NCBI RefSeq assembly: GCF_047302425.1
Contig: NZ_CP154855.1
Span: forward strand, 1,488,001-1,552,000
Length of the DNA: 64,000 nucleotides
Reading direction: 5' to 3'
From: Oceanitalea sp047302425
GTDB lineage: Bacteria; Actinomycetota; Actinomycetes; Actinomycetales; Actinomycetaceae
Each line of letters begins with the position of its first letter. Positions within the stretch are counted from its first letter, which is position 1. Positions 32,929 to 42,868 of this stretch are shown one piece after another. The position numbers were made by a program, and so were the translations under genes. Under the pieces are notes generated by a model that did not search any database, was not told the origin of the DNA, and worked only from the letters and a program-made list of their open reading frames with translations.

Positions 32929-33686
32929 TGAGCGCGCCAGTCTTCCTCGGCGCGCCCGAGGACCTCGCCGCCGCGCGGGAGGGGGCGGTCCTCACCGTCC
33001 GCGGACCCGAGGCGCGCCACGCCGTCTCCGTGCGGCGGGTGCGCGCCGGTGAGGTCGTCGACGTCGTCGACGGCGAGGGCACCCGCGCCCGCGGTGAGGT
33101 CACCGCCGCGGCGGGCGAGGAGCTCGCCGTCCACGTCACCGAGCTCACCCATGAGCCGGCGCCCGCCGTGCGGCTCGTCCTCGTCCAGGCCCTGGCCAAG
33201 GGCGGGCGCGACGAGCAGGCCGTGGAGACCGCGACCGAGGTCGGGATCGACGCCGTCCTGCCCTGGCAGAGCGAGCGCTGCGTGTCGGTGTGGGCCGGGA
33301 AGAAGGCCGCGAAGGGGCGTGAGCGCTGGCAGGCCGTCGCGCTCGCCGCCACCAAGCAGTCGCGCCGCGCGCGGCTGCCGGAGGTCGAGGAGCTCGCCGT
33401 CGGCAGGCAGCTGCTCGCCCGGGTCGCGTCCGTCGTCGACGCCGGTGGCGTCGTCGTCGTCCTCCACGAGGCGGCCACCGCGCCGCTCACCACCGTCTCG
33501 CTTCCCGAGCAGGGCGAGGTGCTCCTCGTCGTCGGGCCCGAGGGCGGGCTGAGCGAGCGGGAGGTGACGGACCTGGCGGAGCGGGGCGCCGTCGTCGTCC
33601 GCCTCGGCCCGCACGTCATGCGCACCTCGACCGCCGGTCCCGTCGCCGCCGCCCTGCTCGCCGAGAGACTCGGCCGCTGGTCCTGA
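32928..33686 (+). CDS. rsmE: 16S rRNA (uracil(1498)-N(3))-methyltransferase
   Basis: A 252-residue SPOUT-class methyltransferase. An N-terminal PUA-like domain carries 'GPEARHAVSVRRVRAGEVVD'. The C-terminal knotted domain has 'VLVQALAKGGRDEQAVETAT', 'LLVVGPEGGLSEREV' and 'RLGPHVMRTSTA', the S-adenosylmethionine-binding knot. It modifies U1498 of 16S rRNA. The ATG overlaps the dnaJ stop by one base, the standard order in actinobacteria. Confidence 0.95.
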   Translation: MSAPVFLGAPEDLAAAREGAVLTVRGPEARHAVSVRRVRAGEVVDVVDGEGTRARGEVTAAAGEELAVHVTELTHEPAPAVRLVLVQALAKGGRDEQAVETATEVGIDAVLPWQSERCVSVWAGKKAAKGRERWQAVALAATKQSRRARLPEVEELAVGRQLLARVASVVDAGGVVVVLHEAATAPLTTVSLPEQGEVLLVVGPEGGLSEREVTDLAERGAVVVRLGPHVMRTSTAGPVAAALLAERLGRWS

Positions 33687-33777
33687 CGTCCGGGAAGTTC
33701 CGGCTGGACCTCGCCGTTATGCTCTCCGTACGTCTTTTCGCCCACCCAGGAGGAACCGGGGCCACGCGCCCCCGCCC

Positions 33778-34821
33778 ATGCCACACAGCGACGACGCGTC
33801 CCGCCCGGATGCGATGCTCCAGCACCAGATCACCGTCCCTGACGACGTGCCCATGGTCTTCCTCCTCGGTCAGCGCGACGAGGTCCTGCGCGCCGTCGAG
33901 AGCGGCTTCCCCGGCGTCGACATCCACGTCCGCGGCAACGTCGTGTCCTTCTCCGGCCCCGCGGGCGACGTCGCCCTCGCCGAGCGGCTCGTCGACGAGC
34001 TCGCCGAGGTCGCCCGCAGCGGGCAGGCCCTGACCGCCGACGCCGTCCAGCGCGCCATCCGCATGCTCACCGCCCCGACGGCGGAGCGCCCCGCCGACGT
34101 CCTCACCTTCGACATTCTCTCCAGCCGCGGGCGCACGATCCGGCCCAAGACGCTGGGGCAGAAGTCGTACGTCGACGCGATCGACGAGCACACCATCACC
34201 TTCGGCGTGGGCCCGGCCGGCACCGGCAAGACCTACCTCGCCATGGCCAAGGCCGTCCACGCGCTGCAGTCCAAGCGCGTCAACCGCATCGTCCTCACCC
34301 GCCCGGCGGTCGAGGCGGGGGAGCGGCTGGGCTACCTGCCCGGCACGCTCAACGACAAGATCGACCCCTACCTGCGGCCGCTGTACGACGCGCTGCACGA
34401 CATGCTCGACCCCGAGTCGATCCCCAAGCTCATGGCGGCCGGGACCATCGAGGTCGCGCCGCTCGCCTACATGCGCGGGCGCACGCTCAACGACGCCTTC
34501 ATCATCCTCGACGAGGCCCAGAACACCTCGCCCGAGCAGATGAAGATGTTCCTCACCCGGCTCGGCTTCAACTCGCGCGTCGTCGTCACCGGTGACGTGA
34601 CGCAGGTCGACCTGCCCAGCGGCACGTCCTCCGGCCTGCGGGTCGTCGAGGACATCCTCACCGGTATCGAGGACGTTGCCTTCTGCCGCCTCACCTCGGC
34701 CGACGTCGTCCGCCACCGCCTCGTCTCGGAGATCATCGACGCCTACGAGCGCTGGGACGCCGGACCGAGCGGCAACCGGGCACAGCGGCGGGCCGGGACC
34801 CGCCGGGAGGGACGAGCATGA
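33778..34821 (+). CDS. PhoH family ATPase
   Basis: A 347-residue cytoplasmic ATPase with an N-terminal KH-like segment and the PhoH ATPase core. Walker A is 'GPAGTGKTYLAMA', Walker B is 'FIILDEAQNTSPEQMKMFL', and 'FNSRVVVTGDVTQVDLP' follows. The family is linked to RNA metabolism and pairs with YbeY, which overlaps it here by 4 nt. A -10-like TATGCT (33718-33723) lies upstream, after a short CCGGGAAGTTCCGG inverted repeat that may end rsmE. Confidence 0.93.
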   Translation: MPHSDDASRPDAMLQHQITVPDDVPMVFLLGQRDEVLRAVESGFPGVDIHVRGNVVSFSGPAGDVALAERLVDELAEVARSGQALTADAVQRAIRMLTAPTAERPADVLTFDILSSRGRTIRPKTLGQKSYVDAIDEHTITFGVGPAGTGKTYLAMAKAVHALQSKRVNRIVLTRPAVEAGERLGYLPGTLNDKIDPYLRPLYDALHDMLDPESIPKLMAAGTIEVAPLAYMRGRTLNDAFIILDEAQNTSPEQMKMFLTRLGFNSRVVVTGDVTQVDLPSGTSSGLRVVEDILTGIEDVAFCRLTSADVVRHRLVSEIIDAYERWDAGPSGNRAQRRAGTRREGRA

Positions 34822-35270
34822 GCACCGAGGTCGCCAACGAGTCCGGCTACGAGGTCGACGAGGAGGAGTTCGCCGCCCTCGCCCGCTACGTGCTCGAGCA
34901 GATGCACGTCCACCCGCAGGCCGAGCTGTCGATCATGTTCGTCACGAGCGACGTCATGACCGAGCTCCACGTCAAGTGGATGGACGAGCCGGGCCCCACC
35001 GACGTCCTGTCCTTCCCCATGGACGAGCTGCGCCCCGGCACGCCCGGCGAGGAGCCCGTCGAGGGCATGCTCGGCGACATCGTGCTGTGCCCCGAGGTCG
35101 CGGCCGCACAGGCCAAGACCGCCGGCCACAGCACCGCCGAGGAGCTCCTCCTCCTCACCACGCACGGCATCCTCCACCTCCTCGGCTACGACCACGCCGA
35201 GCCCGAGGAGGAGAAGGAGATGTTCGCGCTGCAGCGCAAGCTGCTGCTCACCTTCCTCGCCGAGCGCTGA
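34818..35270 (+). CDS. ybeY: Endoribonuclease YbeY / rRNA maturation factor
   Basis: A 150-residue metalloprotein with the invariant zinc motif 'HGILHLLGYDH' and 'PTDVLSFPMDE'. YbeY acts in 16S rRNA 3'-end processing and ribosome quality control. It overlaps phoH by 4 nt and is followed after one base by a CNNM-type gene, the conserved phoH-ybeY-corC-era order. The length is normal for the family. Confidence 0.95.
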   Translation: MSTEVANESGYEVDEEEFAALARYVLEQMHVHPQAELSIMFVTSDVMTELHVKWMDEPGPTDVLSFPMDELRPGTPGEEPVEGMLGDIVLCPEVAAAQAKTAGHSTAEELLLLTTHGILHLLGYDHAEPEEEKEMFALQRKLLLTFLAER

Positions 35271-35271
35271 C

Positions 35272-36576
35272 ATGGACGGACTGCTCTCCGACATTCCCGA
35301 GTGGTGGCTGCTCGTCCTCGCGCTCGGCGCGCTCGTCGTCACCGCCGTGCTCGTCGCGGCCGAGGCGGCGCTGCGGCGCATCGGACGCACCGCCCTCAAC
35401 GAGCTCCACGTCGCCGAGCGGCCCCGCGCCGACCGCGTCGAGCAGCTCGCCGACGCCCGGGACGCCGCGCTGCCCGCCCTGGCCCTGGCACGCGTCCTCG
35501 CGGAGATGACGACGGCGGTCGCCCTCACCCTCGTCGTCGCCGACCTCCTGCCCGAGTGGTGGCAGGTGCTGCTCACCGCCGTCGTCGTCACGGCGCTGCT
35601 CGTCGCCGTCGTCGCCGGCTCCGGGCCGCGGCGGCTGGGCACCCGCCAGCCCGGGCGGGTGCTGCACGCGCTGCTGCCGCTCGTCGGGGTCGTCCTCGCC
35701 GTCACCCGACCCGCCGTCGCCCTGGCCCGGGCGCTGACGCCCAAGCCGCGGCTCACCGAGGCGGAGGCCCGGGAGGAGGCCGCCGAGGACCTGCGCGACA
35801 TGGTCGACCGGGTGAGCCAGTCCGAGCAGCTCGCCGACGAGGAGCGCACGATGCTCCAGTCGATGTTCGAGCTTGGCAGCACCCTCGTGCGCGAGGTCAT
35901 GGTGCCGCGGCCGGACATGGTGACGATGGACGCCGACAAGCCGCTGACCAAGGCGCTGGCGCTCTTCGTGCGCTCCGGCTTCTCCCGCGTGCCCGTCGTG
36001 GGGGAGTCGGTCGACGACGTGCGCGGCATCCTCTACCTCAAGGACGTCCTGCGCCGCACGCACATGCGGCCCGAGGCCGGCTCCGACCTCGTCGAGACCG
36101 CGGCCCGCGAGGCCGTCTACGTGCCCGAGACGATCCTCGTCGACGACCTCCTGCGCGAGATGCAGGCGAAGAACTTCCACATCGCGATGGTCGTCGACGA
36201 GTATGGCGGCATCGCCGGCCTCGTCACCATCGAGGACCTCCTTGAGGAGCTCGTCGGTGAGCTGACCGACGAGCACGACCGCGCCGAGCCCGTCGTCGAG
36301 GAGCTCGACGGCGGCCTCGTGCGCGTCCCGGCCCGCCTGCCCGTCGACGAGCTCGGTGAGCTCTTCGGCCTCGAGCTCGACGACGACGACGTCGACTCCG
36401 CGGGCGGCCTGCTCGCCAAGGCGCTCGGCAAGGTCCCGATCCCCGGGGCCGAGGTCGAGGTCGCCGGCCTGCACCTGCAGGCCGAGCGCGCCGGCGGGCG
36501 ACGCCGACAGATCGCCACCATCCTGGCCCGGGCCGTCGAGGCGCCCGAGTCCGACGAGAAGGACGAGAGCTCATGA
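35272..36576 (+). CDS. CNNM/HlyC-CorC family transporter-like protein
   Basis: A 434-residue membrane protein. The N-terminal DUF21 region has three to four helices (about residues 10-32, 68-90, 95-120, 132-150), then two CBS domains with 'REVMVPRPDMVTMDADKP' and 'MVVDEYGGIAGLVTIEDLLE', and a C-terminal CorC/HlyC domain. Members handle Mg or Co efflux and are regulated by nucleotides; the older name hemolysin is misleading. The era start overlaps its stop. Confidence 0.92.
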   Translation: MDGLLSDIPEWWLLVLALGALVVTAVLVAAEAALRRIGRTALNELHVAERPRADRVEQLADARDAALPALALARVLAEMTTAVALTLVVADLLPEWWQVLLTAVVVTALLVAVVAGSGPRRLGTRQPGRVLHALLPLVGVVLAVTRPAVALARALTPKPRLTEAEAREEAAEDLRDMVDRVSQSEQLADEERTMLQSMFELGSTLVREVMVPRPDMVTMDADKPLTKALALFVRSGFSRVPVVGESVDDVRGILYLKDVLRRTHMRPEAGSDLVETAAREAVYVPETILVDDLLREMQAKNFHIAMVVDEYGGIAGLVTIEDLLEELVGELTDEHDRAEPVVEELDGGLVRVPARLPVDELGELFGLELDDDDVDSAGGLLAKALGKVPIPGAEVEVAGLHLQAERAGGRRRQIATILARAVEAPESDEKDESS

Positions 36577-37478
36577 CGTACTCGTGGCCCGAGGGCTACC
36601 GAGCGGGGTTCGCCTCGATGGTGGGCCGGCCCAACGCCGGCAAGTCCACGCTGACGAACGCGCTGGTCGGCCAGAAGGTGGCCATCACCTCCGGGCGGCC
36701 GCAGACGACCCGCCGCGCCGTGCGCGGCATCGTGCACCGGGAGGACGGACAGCTCGTGCTCGTCGACACCCCGGGCCTGCACCGCCCGCGCACCCTGCTG
36801 GGGGAGCGGCTCAACGACCTCGTGCGCGACACGATGGGCGAGGTCGACGTCGTCGTCTTCTGCCTGCCGGCCGACGAGAAGATCGGCCCCGGTGACAAGT
36901 TCATCGCCCGTGAGCTGGCCGAGCTGCGCACCCCCGTCGTCGCCGTCGCGACGAAGAGCGACAAGGTGAGCCGCGAGCGGCTCGCCGAGCACCTGCTCGA
37001 GATCGACGCGCTCGGCGACTACGCCGAGATCGTGCCGGTGTCGGCGAAGAACGGCGAGCAGGTCGACGTCCTCGCCGACGTCCTCCTCGCGCAGATGCCC
37101 GAGTCCCCGCCGCTGTACCCGGAGGGCGAGCTCACCGACGAGCCGGAGGTCGTCATGATCGCCGAGCTCGTCCGCGAGGCCGCCCTCGAGGGCGTGCGCG
37201 ACGAGCTGCCGCACTCGCTGGCCGTCGTCGTCGAGGAGATCGTCGAGCGGGAGGGCCGCGACGACCTGCTCGACGTGCGCGTCAACCTCTACGTGGAGCG
37301 CGACTCGCAGAAGGCCATCGTCATCGGCCGCGCCGGCTCCCGGCTGCGCGACGTCGGCTCCCGCGCCCGCCGCGGCATCGAGATGCTCCTCGGCTCCCGC
37401 GTGTACCTCGACCTCCACGTCAAGGTGGCAAAAGACTGGCAACGCGACCCCAAGCTCTTGCACCGCCTCGGCTTCTAG
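36573..37478 (+). CDS. era: GTPase Era
   Basis: A 301-residue Ras-like GTPase with a C-terminal KH domain, needed for 30S subunit maturation. Motifs are 'GRPNAGKSTLTNALVG' (G1), 'DTPGLHRP' (G3) and 'TKSD' (G4), and the KH signature is 'IVIGRAGSRLRDVGSRAR'. It overlaps the upstream CNNM gene by 4 nt and ends the housekeeping operon. The near-palindrome at 37501-37570 follows 22 nt later and may act as its terminator. Confidence 0.96.
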   Translation: MTYSWPEGYRAGFASMVGRPNAGKSTLTNALVGQKVAITSGRPQTTRRAVRGIVHREDGQLVLVDTPGLHRPRTLLGERLNDLVRDTMGEVDVVVFCLPADEKIGPGDKFIARELAELRTPVVAVATKSDKVSRERLAEHLLEIDALGDYAEIVPVSAKNGEQVDVLADVLLAQMPESPPLYPEGELTDEPEVVMIAELVREAALEGVRDELPHSLAVVVEEIVEREGRDDLLDVRVNLYVERDSQKAIVIGRAGSRLRDVGSRARRGIEMLLGSRVYLDLHVKVAKDWQRDPKLLHRLGF

Positions 37479-37500
37479 CGGGGACCCTCCCCCTCCTCTC

Positions 37501-37570
37501 GCGAGTACGCACCTACGGTCACGGCGGGAGCCCCAGATGGCCTCAAGACTGACCACAAGTGCGTACTCGC
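37501..37570. repeat. Near-palindromic element A (inverted copy of element B)
   Basis: The two 21-bp arms (37501-37521 and 37550-37570) match at 17 positions and begin with GCGAGTACGCAC. The element lies between the convergent stops of era and the AbiEi/DUF559-like gene, so it can act as a terminator. Read on the opposite strand, element B at 38744-38811 has the same 68-bp length and aligns along nearly its whole core, including the inner GCCTCAAGACTG. Confidence 0.8.
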
Positions 37571-37572
37571 GT

Positions 37573-38640
37573 TCAGGAGCGTGGGCGGAGGGCCGTGCCG
37601 TCGAGGAGCTCGGGGACCGGGTTGAGCTTCGCACGGACCTCACGCGGTACCACCGACAGGATGCGTGCGAAGGTACGGTTCGGGTCGAACACGTCGGCCT
37701 TGCTGAACCGTCGAAGGACGTTGTCCGGGTTCTCGCGGATGAGGTCCTCGCGGCGCTTCTCCGCCAGGACGGCCGCCACCGCTTCCTCGACGGAGTCGAC
37801 CAGCCCGTCGCCGGGTACGTACTTGAGCTCGCCGTCGTACTCGAGGAGGACGACGACCACGACGGTCGATCCGTCCGCACGCCGCAGGACCCACCGCCAT
37901 CCCAGGTCGACGTAGAAGGTCTCCTCACGCGTGATCACCGGCATCTGCACCTCGGGCGTGGGCAGGCCGCGTGAGACGGCGACCCATCGCAGCACCGTCT
38001 CCATCGGCGACTCGGCGTACGGGTCGGCAGCGGCGATGACGGCACGCGCCTGCCGCCGGCCGCGCGGCGGTCCGGTGTCCACCATTCGTCGGAGCTGACG
38101 CCGGAGCTCGGCGACGCGTGCCGCGTCCGCCTCCTTGGTGCGTCGGTCGGCGTGAAGGATCGCGCGCATGCCGCTGTCGGCGACGGCCAGCGCGTCTCGT
38201 GGGCGCATGGTGCGGGCGCAGTCCGCGATGGTCCGTTCGAGCGTGGTGACACGCAGGTCGCCGAGGGTGGTCACGTCGTCGGGAGGGAGTCTGGCGTGAT
38301 GACGCCAGAGGGAGCTCTTGGCGTGCATGTTGGGCCGGGTGCTCTGGCTGACCTCCGGGCGATTGGGAACGGTCAGCACCCACAGTCCGTGGAGGAGGGC
38401 TGCGGAGGCGTGGCTGAAGGCGGCGTCGTTGCGCAGCTTGCTCCCTGCAGAGGCAATCATGGCCAGTGCGTGACCCTCTGTCTCCTCCCAGCGCTTCCCC
38501 GCCGGAAGTGGTGGCACCAGTGCGCCGCGGCGCACGCTCATGGACTCCCCTGACCGGAGTGCTGCTCGCGCCGCACGTCTGCCGACCACCGAGGTGAGCG
38601 AGGCGGTCGGAACGTCGCGGGGTTCAATGACGATGCCCAT
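37573..38640 (-). CDS. AbiEi-like/DUF559-type protein (putative type IV antitoxin or endonuclease-like)
   Basis: A 355-residue protein. The N-terminus resembles AbiEi-type antitoxin openings with a short Arg-rich helix region and 'SMSVRRGALVPPL'. The middle has 'VTTLERTIADCARTMRPRDA', and the C-terminal part 'VVVVVLLEYDGELKYVPGD' resembles the DUF559/restriction-endonuclease-like fold common in actinobacteria. No AbiEii toxin partner is nearby, so it is an orphan. The gene is tightly enclosed by two inverted 68-bp elements, which suggests that it moved as a unit. Confidence 0.7.
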   Translation of the reverse strand: MGIVIEPRDVPTASLTSVVGRRAARAALRSGESMSVRRGALVPPLPAGKRWEETEGHALAMIASAGSKLRNDAAFSHASAALLHGLWVLTVPNRPEVSQSTRPNMHAKSSLWRHHARLPPDDVTTLGDLRVTTLERTIADCARTMRPRDALAVADSGMRAILHADRRTKEADAARVAELRRQLRRMVDTGPPRGRRQARAVIAAADPYAESPMETVLRWVAVSRGLPTPEVQMPVITREETFYVDLGWRWVLRRADGSTVVVVVLLEYDGELKYVPGDGLVDSVEEAVAAVLAEKRREDLIRENPDNVLRRFSKADVFDPNRTFARILSVVPREVRAKLNPVPELLDGTALRPRS

Positions 38641-38743
38641 GGCGAGATCGTCGACCCGGCCCCACGCGCGGGGGTGCGTCGGTGTCCGCTCATGTGGACA
38701 CCGGTGTCGCGAGCCGCACACCTGCAGCACACCTCGCTTCACT

Positions 38744-38811
38744 CGAGTACGCACCTACGGGCAGTTTTGAGGCATGACAGGGCCGCTCCGCTGACCGTAT
38801 GTGCGTACTCG
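38744..38811. repeat. Near-palindromic element B (inverted copy of element A)
   Basis: The arms CGAGTACGCACCTACGG (38744-38760) and its near-complement (38795-38811) match at 16 of 17 positions. It lies about 100 bp upstream of the AbiEi/DUF559-like start. With element A it brackets the 1.3-kb gene in inverted orientation. The inner sequence is not self-complementary, so orientation can be assigned. Confidence 0.8.
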
Positions 38812-38886
38812 GCGGGGGTGGGGGAGGAGCCCGGCGCGCGGCCACCGGTCGGCTGACCGGGCCCGGCATGCGACTACCCTGGCGCG

Positions 38887-40368
38887 GTGAGGTCGTGGAG
38901 AGTCGCCGTGACGGTCGTCGCGGTCCTGCTGTTCGGGCTCATCGGCACCGTCGCGGGACCCGGCTGGCACCCCCAGCCGCTCGAGCAGACCCTCGTCGTG
39001 CAGACCCCCGACGTGACGATCGGCGGTGACGTCGCCACCGACCCGGTCGGCACCTACGAGACCCGCACCGAGACCTTCACCGTCGAGCTCGACGGCGCCA
39101 CGGTCCGGGCCACCGTCCACGAGCCCGTCGACGCCCCCGGGCTGCGCCCCGGCCTCGTCTTCATGCACGGCGCCGGCACCGCCACCCACGACAACTTCTG
39201 GCAGATGACCGAGGCGCTGGCCAGCGCCGGGGTCGTCTCCCTGGTCCCGGACAAGCGGATGGACACCTACACCACCCGCTTCCGTGACTACCCGGCGATG
39301 GCCGAGGACTACATGCACAGCTGGCGGGCGCTGAGCGAGCGCGAGGGGGTCGACCCGGAGCGGGTGGGCTTCTACGCGGAGAGCGAGGGGGCCTTCATCG
39401 CACCGGTGGCCGCCGCGGAGCACCCCGAGGTGGCCTCGCTCGTCCTCGTGTCCGCACCCGTGGTGCCGGCCCGCGAGCAGTTCGCCCTCGCCACCGACAC
39501 CTACCTGCGCAACCTCGGCGCCCCCCAGCAGCTCCTGCGCGCGGTGCCCCGGCTGCTGGGCAGCGAGATCCCCGGCGGCGGCTTCGTCTACGCCGACTTC
39601 GACGTCAGCCCCTACCAGCAGCGCATGGACCAGCCCGTCCTCATGGTCTACGGCACCGAGGACGTGTCGATGCCGATCGTCCAGGCCCCGGCCAAGGTCA
39701 TCGCCGACCTCGCCGAGGCCGGCAACACCGGGTACACGGTCCGCTACTTCGAGGGCGCCAACCACGGCATCCGCATCGACGGCGAGCTCGCCCCCGGCTT
39801 CCCCGACGCCATCGCCCGCTGGGTGCAGGGCCTGCCGGAGACGGCAAACGCCGAGCCGCGCATCGCCGGCGGCCAGCCCGAGCAGCGCTTCCGCGCCGAG
39901 CCGGTCGACAGCCCGCGCTGGTACGCCTCGGGCGACATGATCGTCCTCACCCTCGTCGGCCCGCTCGTCCTCCTCGCACTCGGCCCGGCGCTGTGGCTCC
40001 TCACCCGGCTCGTCCGGCGTCCCAGCGAGCGGCTGCCCTCCCCGCTGGCGCGCTCCACCGGGGCGCTGGCCCTGGGGGTGCTCGCCGTGTGGACCCTCTT
40101 CGTCTCCTACCTCATGGTCGTCGCCGACCTCGCGCTCAACTACGAGACCAACCCCTTCGCCGTCCAGGGCGGGTGGCTCGGGGTGCAGCTCGTCGCCGTC
40201 GGCACGACGGCGGTGGGCGTCTGGTCCGCCACCACGTGGCTGCGGGTGCGGCGCAGCGGCGTGCGCACCGGCACGGTCGGCACGATCACCCTCGTGGGCG
40301 TGCACCTCGGGGCGCTCGTGCTGCTCCTCGCCGCCGGCTACTGGGGCGTGTTCCCGACCGTGTGGTGA
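38887..40368 (+). CDS. Alpha/beta hydrolase with C-terminal membrane domain
   Basis: A 493-residue protein. An N-terminal hydrophobic helix (residues 4-22) is followed by an alpha/beta-hydrolase domain with the oxyanion region 'FMHGAGTATHDNF', the nucleophile elbow 'YAESEGAF' (Ala instead of the first Gly), an acid in 'YGTEDVSMP' and the histidine in 'GANHGI'. The C-terminal 150 residues hold four hydrophobic helices. Predicted topology puts the hydrolase outside the cell. The substrate is unknown. TACCCT lies 6 nt before the GTG, which suggests a leaderless mRNA. Confidence 0.82.
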   Translation: MRSWRVAVTVVAVLLFGLIGTVAGPGWHPQPLEQTLVVQTPDVTIGGDVATDPVGTYETRTETFTVELDGATVRATVHEPVDAPGLRPGLVFMHGAGTATHDNFWQMTEALASAGVVSLVPDKRMDTYTTRFRDYPAMAEDYMHSWRALSEREGVDPERVGFYAESEGAFIAPVAAAEHPEVASLVLVSAPVVPAREQFALATDTYLRNLGAPQQLLRAVPRLLGSEIPGGGFVYADFDVSPYQQRMDQPVLMVYGTEDVSMPIVQAPAKVIADLAEAGNTGYTVRYFEGANHGIRIDGELAPGFPDAIARWVQGLPETANAEPRIAGGQPEQRFRAEPVDSPRWYASGDMIVLTLVGPLVLLALGPALWLLTRLVRRPSERLPSPLARSTGALALGVLAVWTLFVSYLMVVADLALNYETNPFAVQGGWLGVQLVAVGTTAVGVWSATTWLRVRRSGVRTGTVGTITLVGVHLGALVLLLAAGYWGVFPTVW

Positions 40369-40442
40369 CCAGCGGTGGCGTGCTGGTCCGCACCGGGCCC
40401 GGCGCCGCGTAGGATCCGTCACGGAACGGCGAGAGGAAGCGG

Positions 40443-41242
40443 ATGCAGATCCACTGGGGCGTGGCCACCGACGCGGGTGGCCGACGCCAGGCGAACGAGG
40501 ACTCCGTGCTGGCGCAGCCTCCCGTCTTCGCCGTCGCGGACGGCATGGGCGGGCACGCGCGCGGCGACATGGCCAGCCACACGGTCGTCACCGAGCTCGC
40601 CCAGCTCGCGCGCAGCGGCCGGCCGCTGCGGCCGGAGGACGTCACCGAGGCGCTGCGCCGCGCCGGTGAGCTCATCCGCCGCACCATGGCGGGGGAGGAC
40701 GCGGTGGCCGGCACGACGGTGGCCGGCGCGATCCTCACCGAGCAGGACGGCCACCCCGTGTGGCTCGTCTTCAACGTCGGCGACTCGCGCGTCTACCGCT
40801 GCACCGACCAGGCGCTCGAGCAGGTGAGCGTGGACCACTCGCTCGTCCAGGAGATGGTCGACTCCGGCACCATCAGCCGCGCCGAGGCGCGCCGCCACCC
40901 GCAGCGCAACGTCATCACCCGCGCCGTAGGCACCGGTGCCGTGCCCGAGATCGACTTCTGGATGCTCCGCGCCGGCGGCCCGGACCGGCTCGTGCTGTGC
41001 AGCGACGGCCTGTTCGGCGAGCTCGAGGACGCCGAGATCCGCGAGGTCGTCTCCGCGGCCGGGCACCCGCACGAGGCCGCCGCCACCCTCCTTGACCGCG
41101 CCGTCCAGGGCGGTGGCGCCAACGACAACGTCTCCGTCATCGTGCTCGCCGCCGGTGACGACGACGACGTCGACCGCACCGAGCGACGCGCCGACGAGGA
41201 CAACGGGTCCACGCTGCCGCGGGCCGAGGCGGGAGCCGGACG

Positions 41243-41246
<4 letters not shown>
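40443..41246 (+). CDS. PP2C-family serine/threonine phosphatase
   Basis: A 267-residue metal-dependent phosphatase with all main motifs: 'RRQANEDSVL', 'AVADGMGGHARGD', 'GTTVAGAIL', 'FNVGDSRVYR' and 'LVLCSDGLFGE'. It should reverse phosphorylation by the kinase at 42865. There is no membrane segment, unlike PstP. TAGGAT (40410-40415) with a leader holding GAGAGGAAG before the ATG forms the likely operon promoter. It overlaps the FHA gene by 4 nt, so phosphatase, FHA protein and kinase form one operon. Confidence 0.93.

Positions 41247-42864
<1,618 letters not shown>

Positions 42865-42868
<4 letters not shown>

Noticed and set aside
37573..38640. A complete AbiE toxin-antitoxin pair
   Set aside because: Only an AbiEi/DUF559-like protein is present; no AbiEii nucleotidyltransferase is encoded on either side.
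37501..38811. An insertion sequence
   Set aside because: The flanking inverted elements are suggestive, but the enclosed gene has no transposase motif, and no target duplication is evident.
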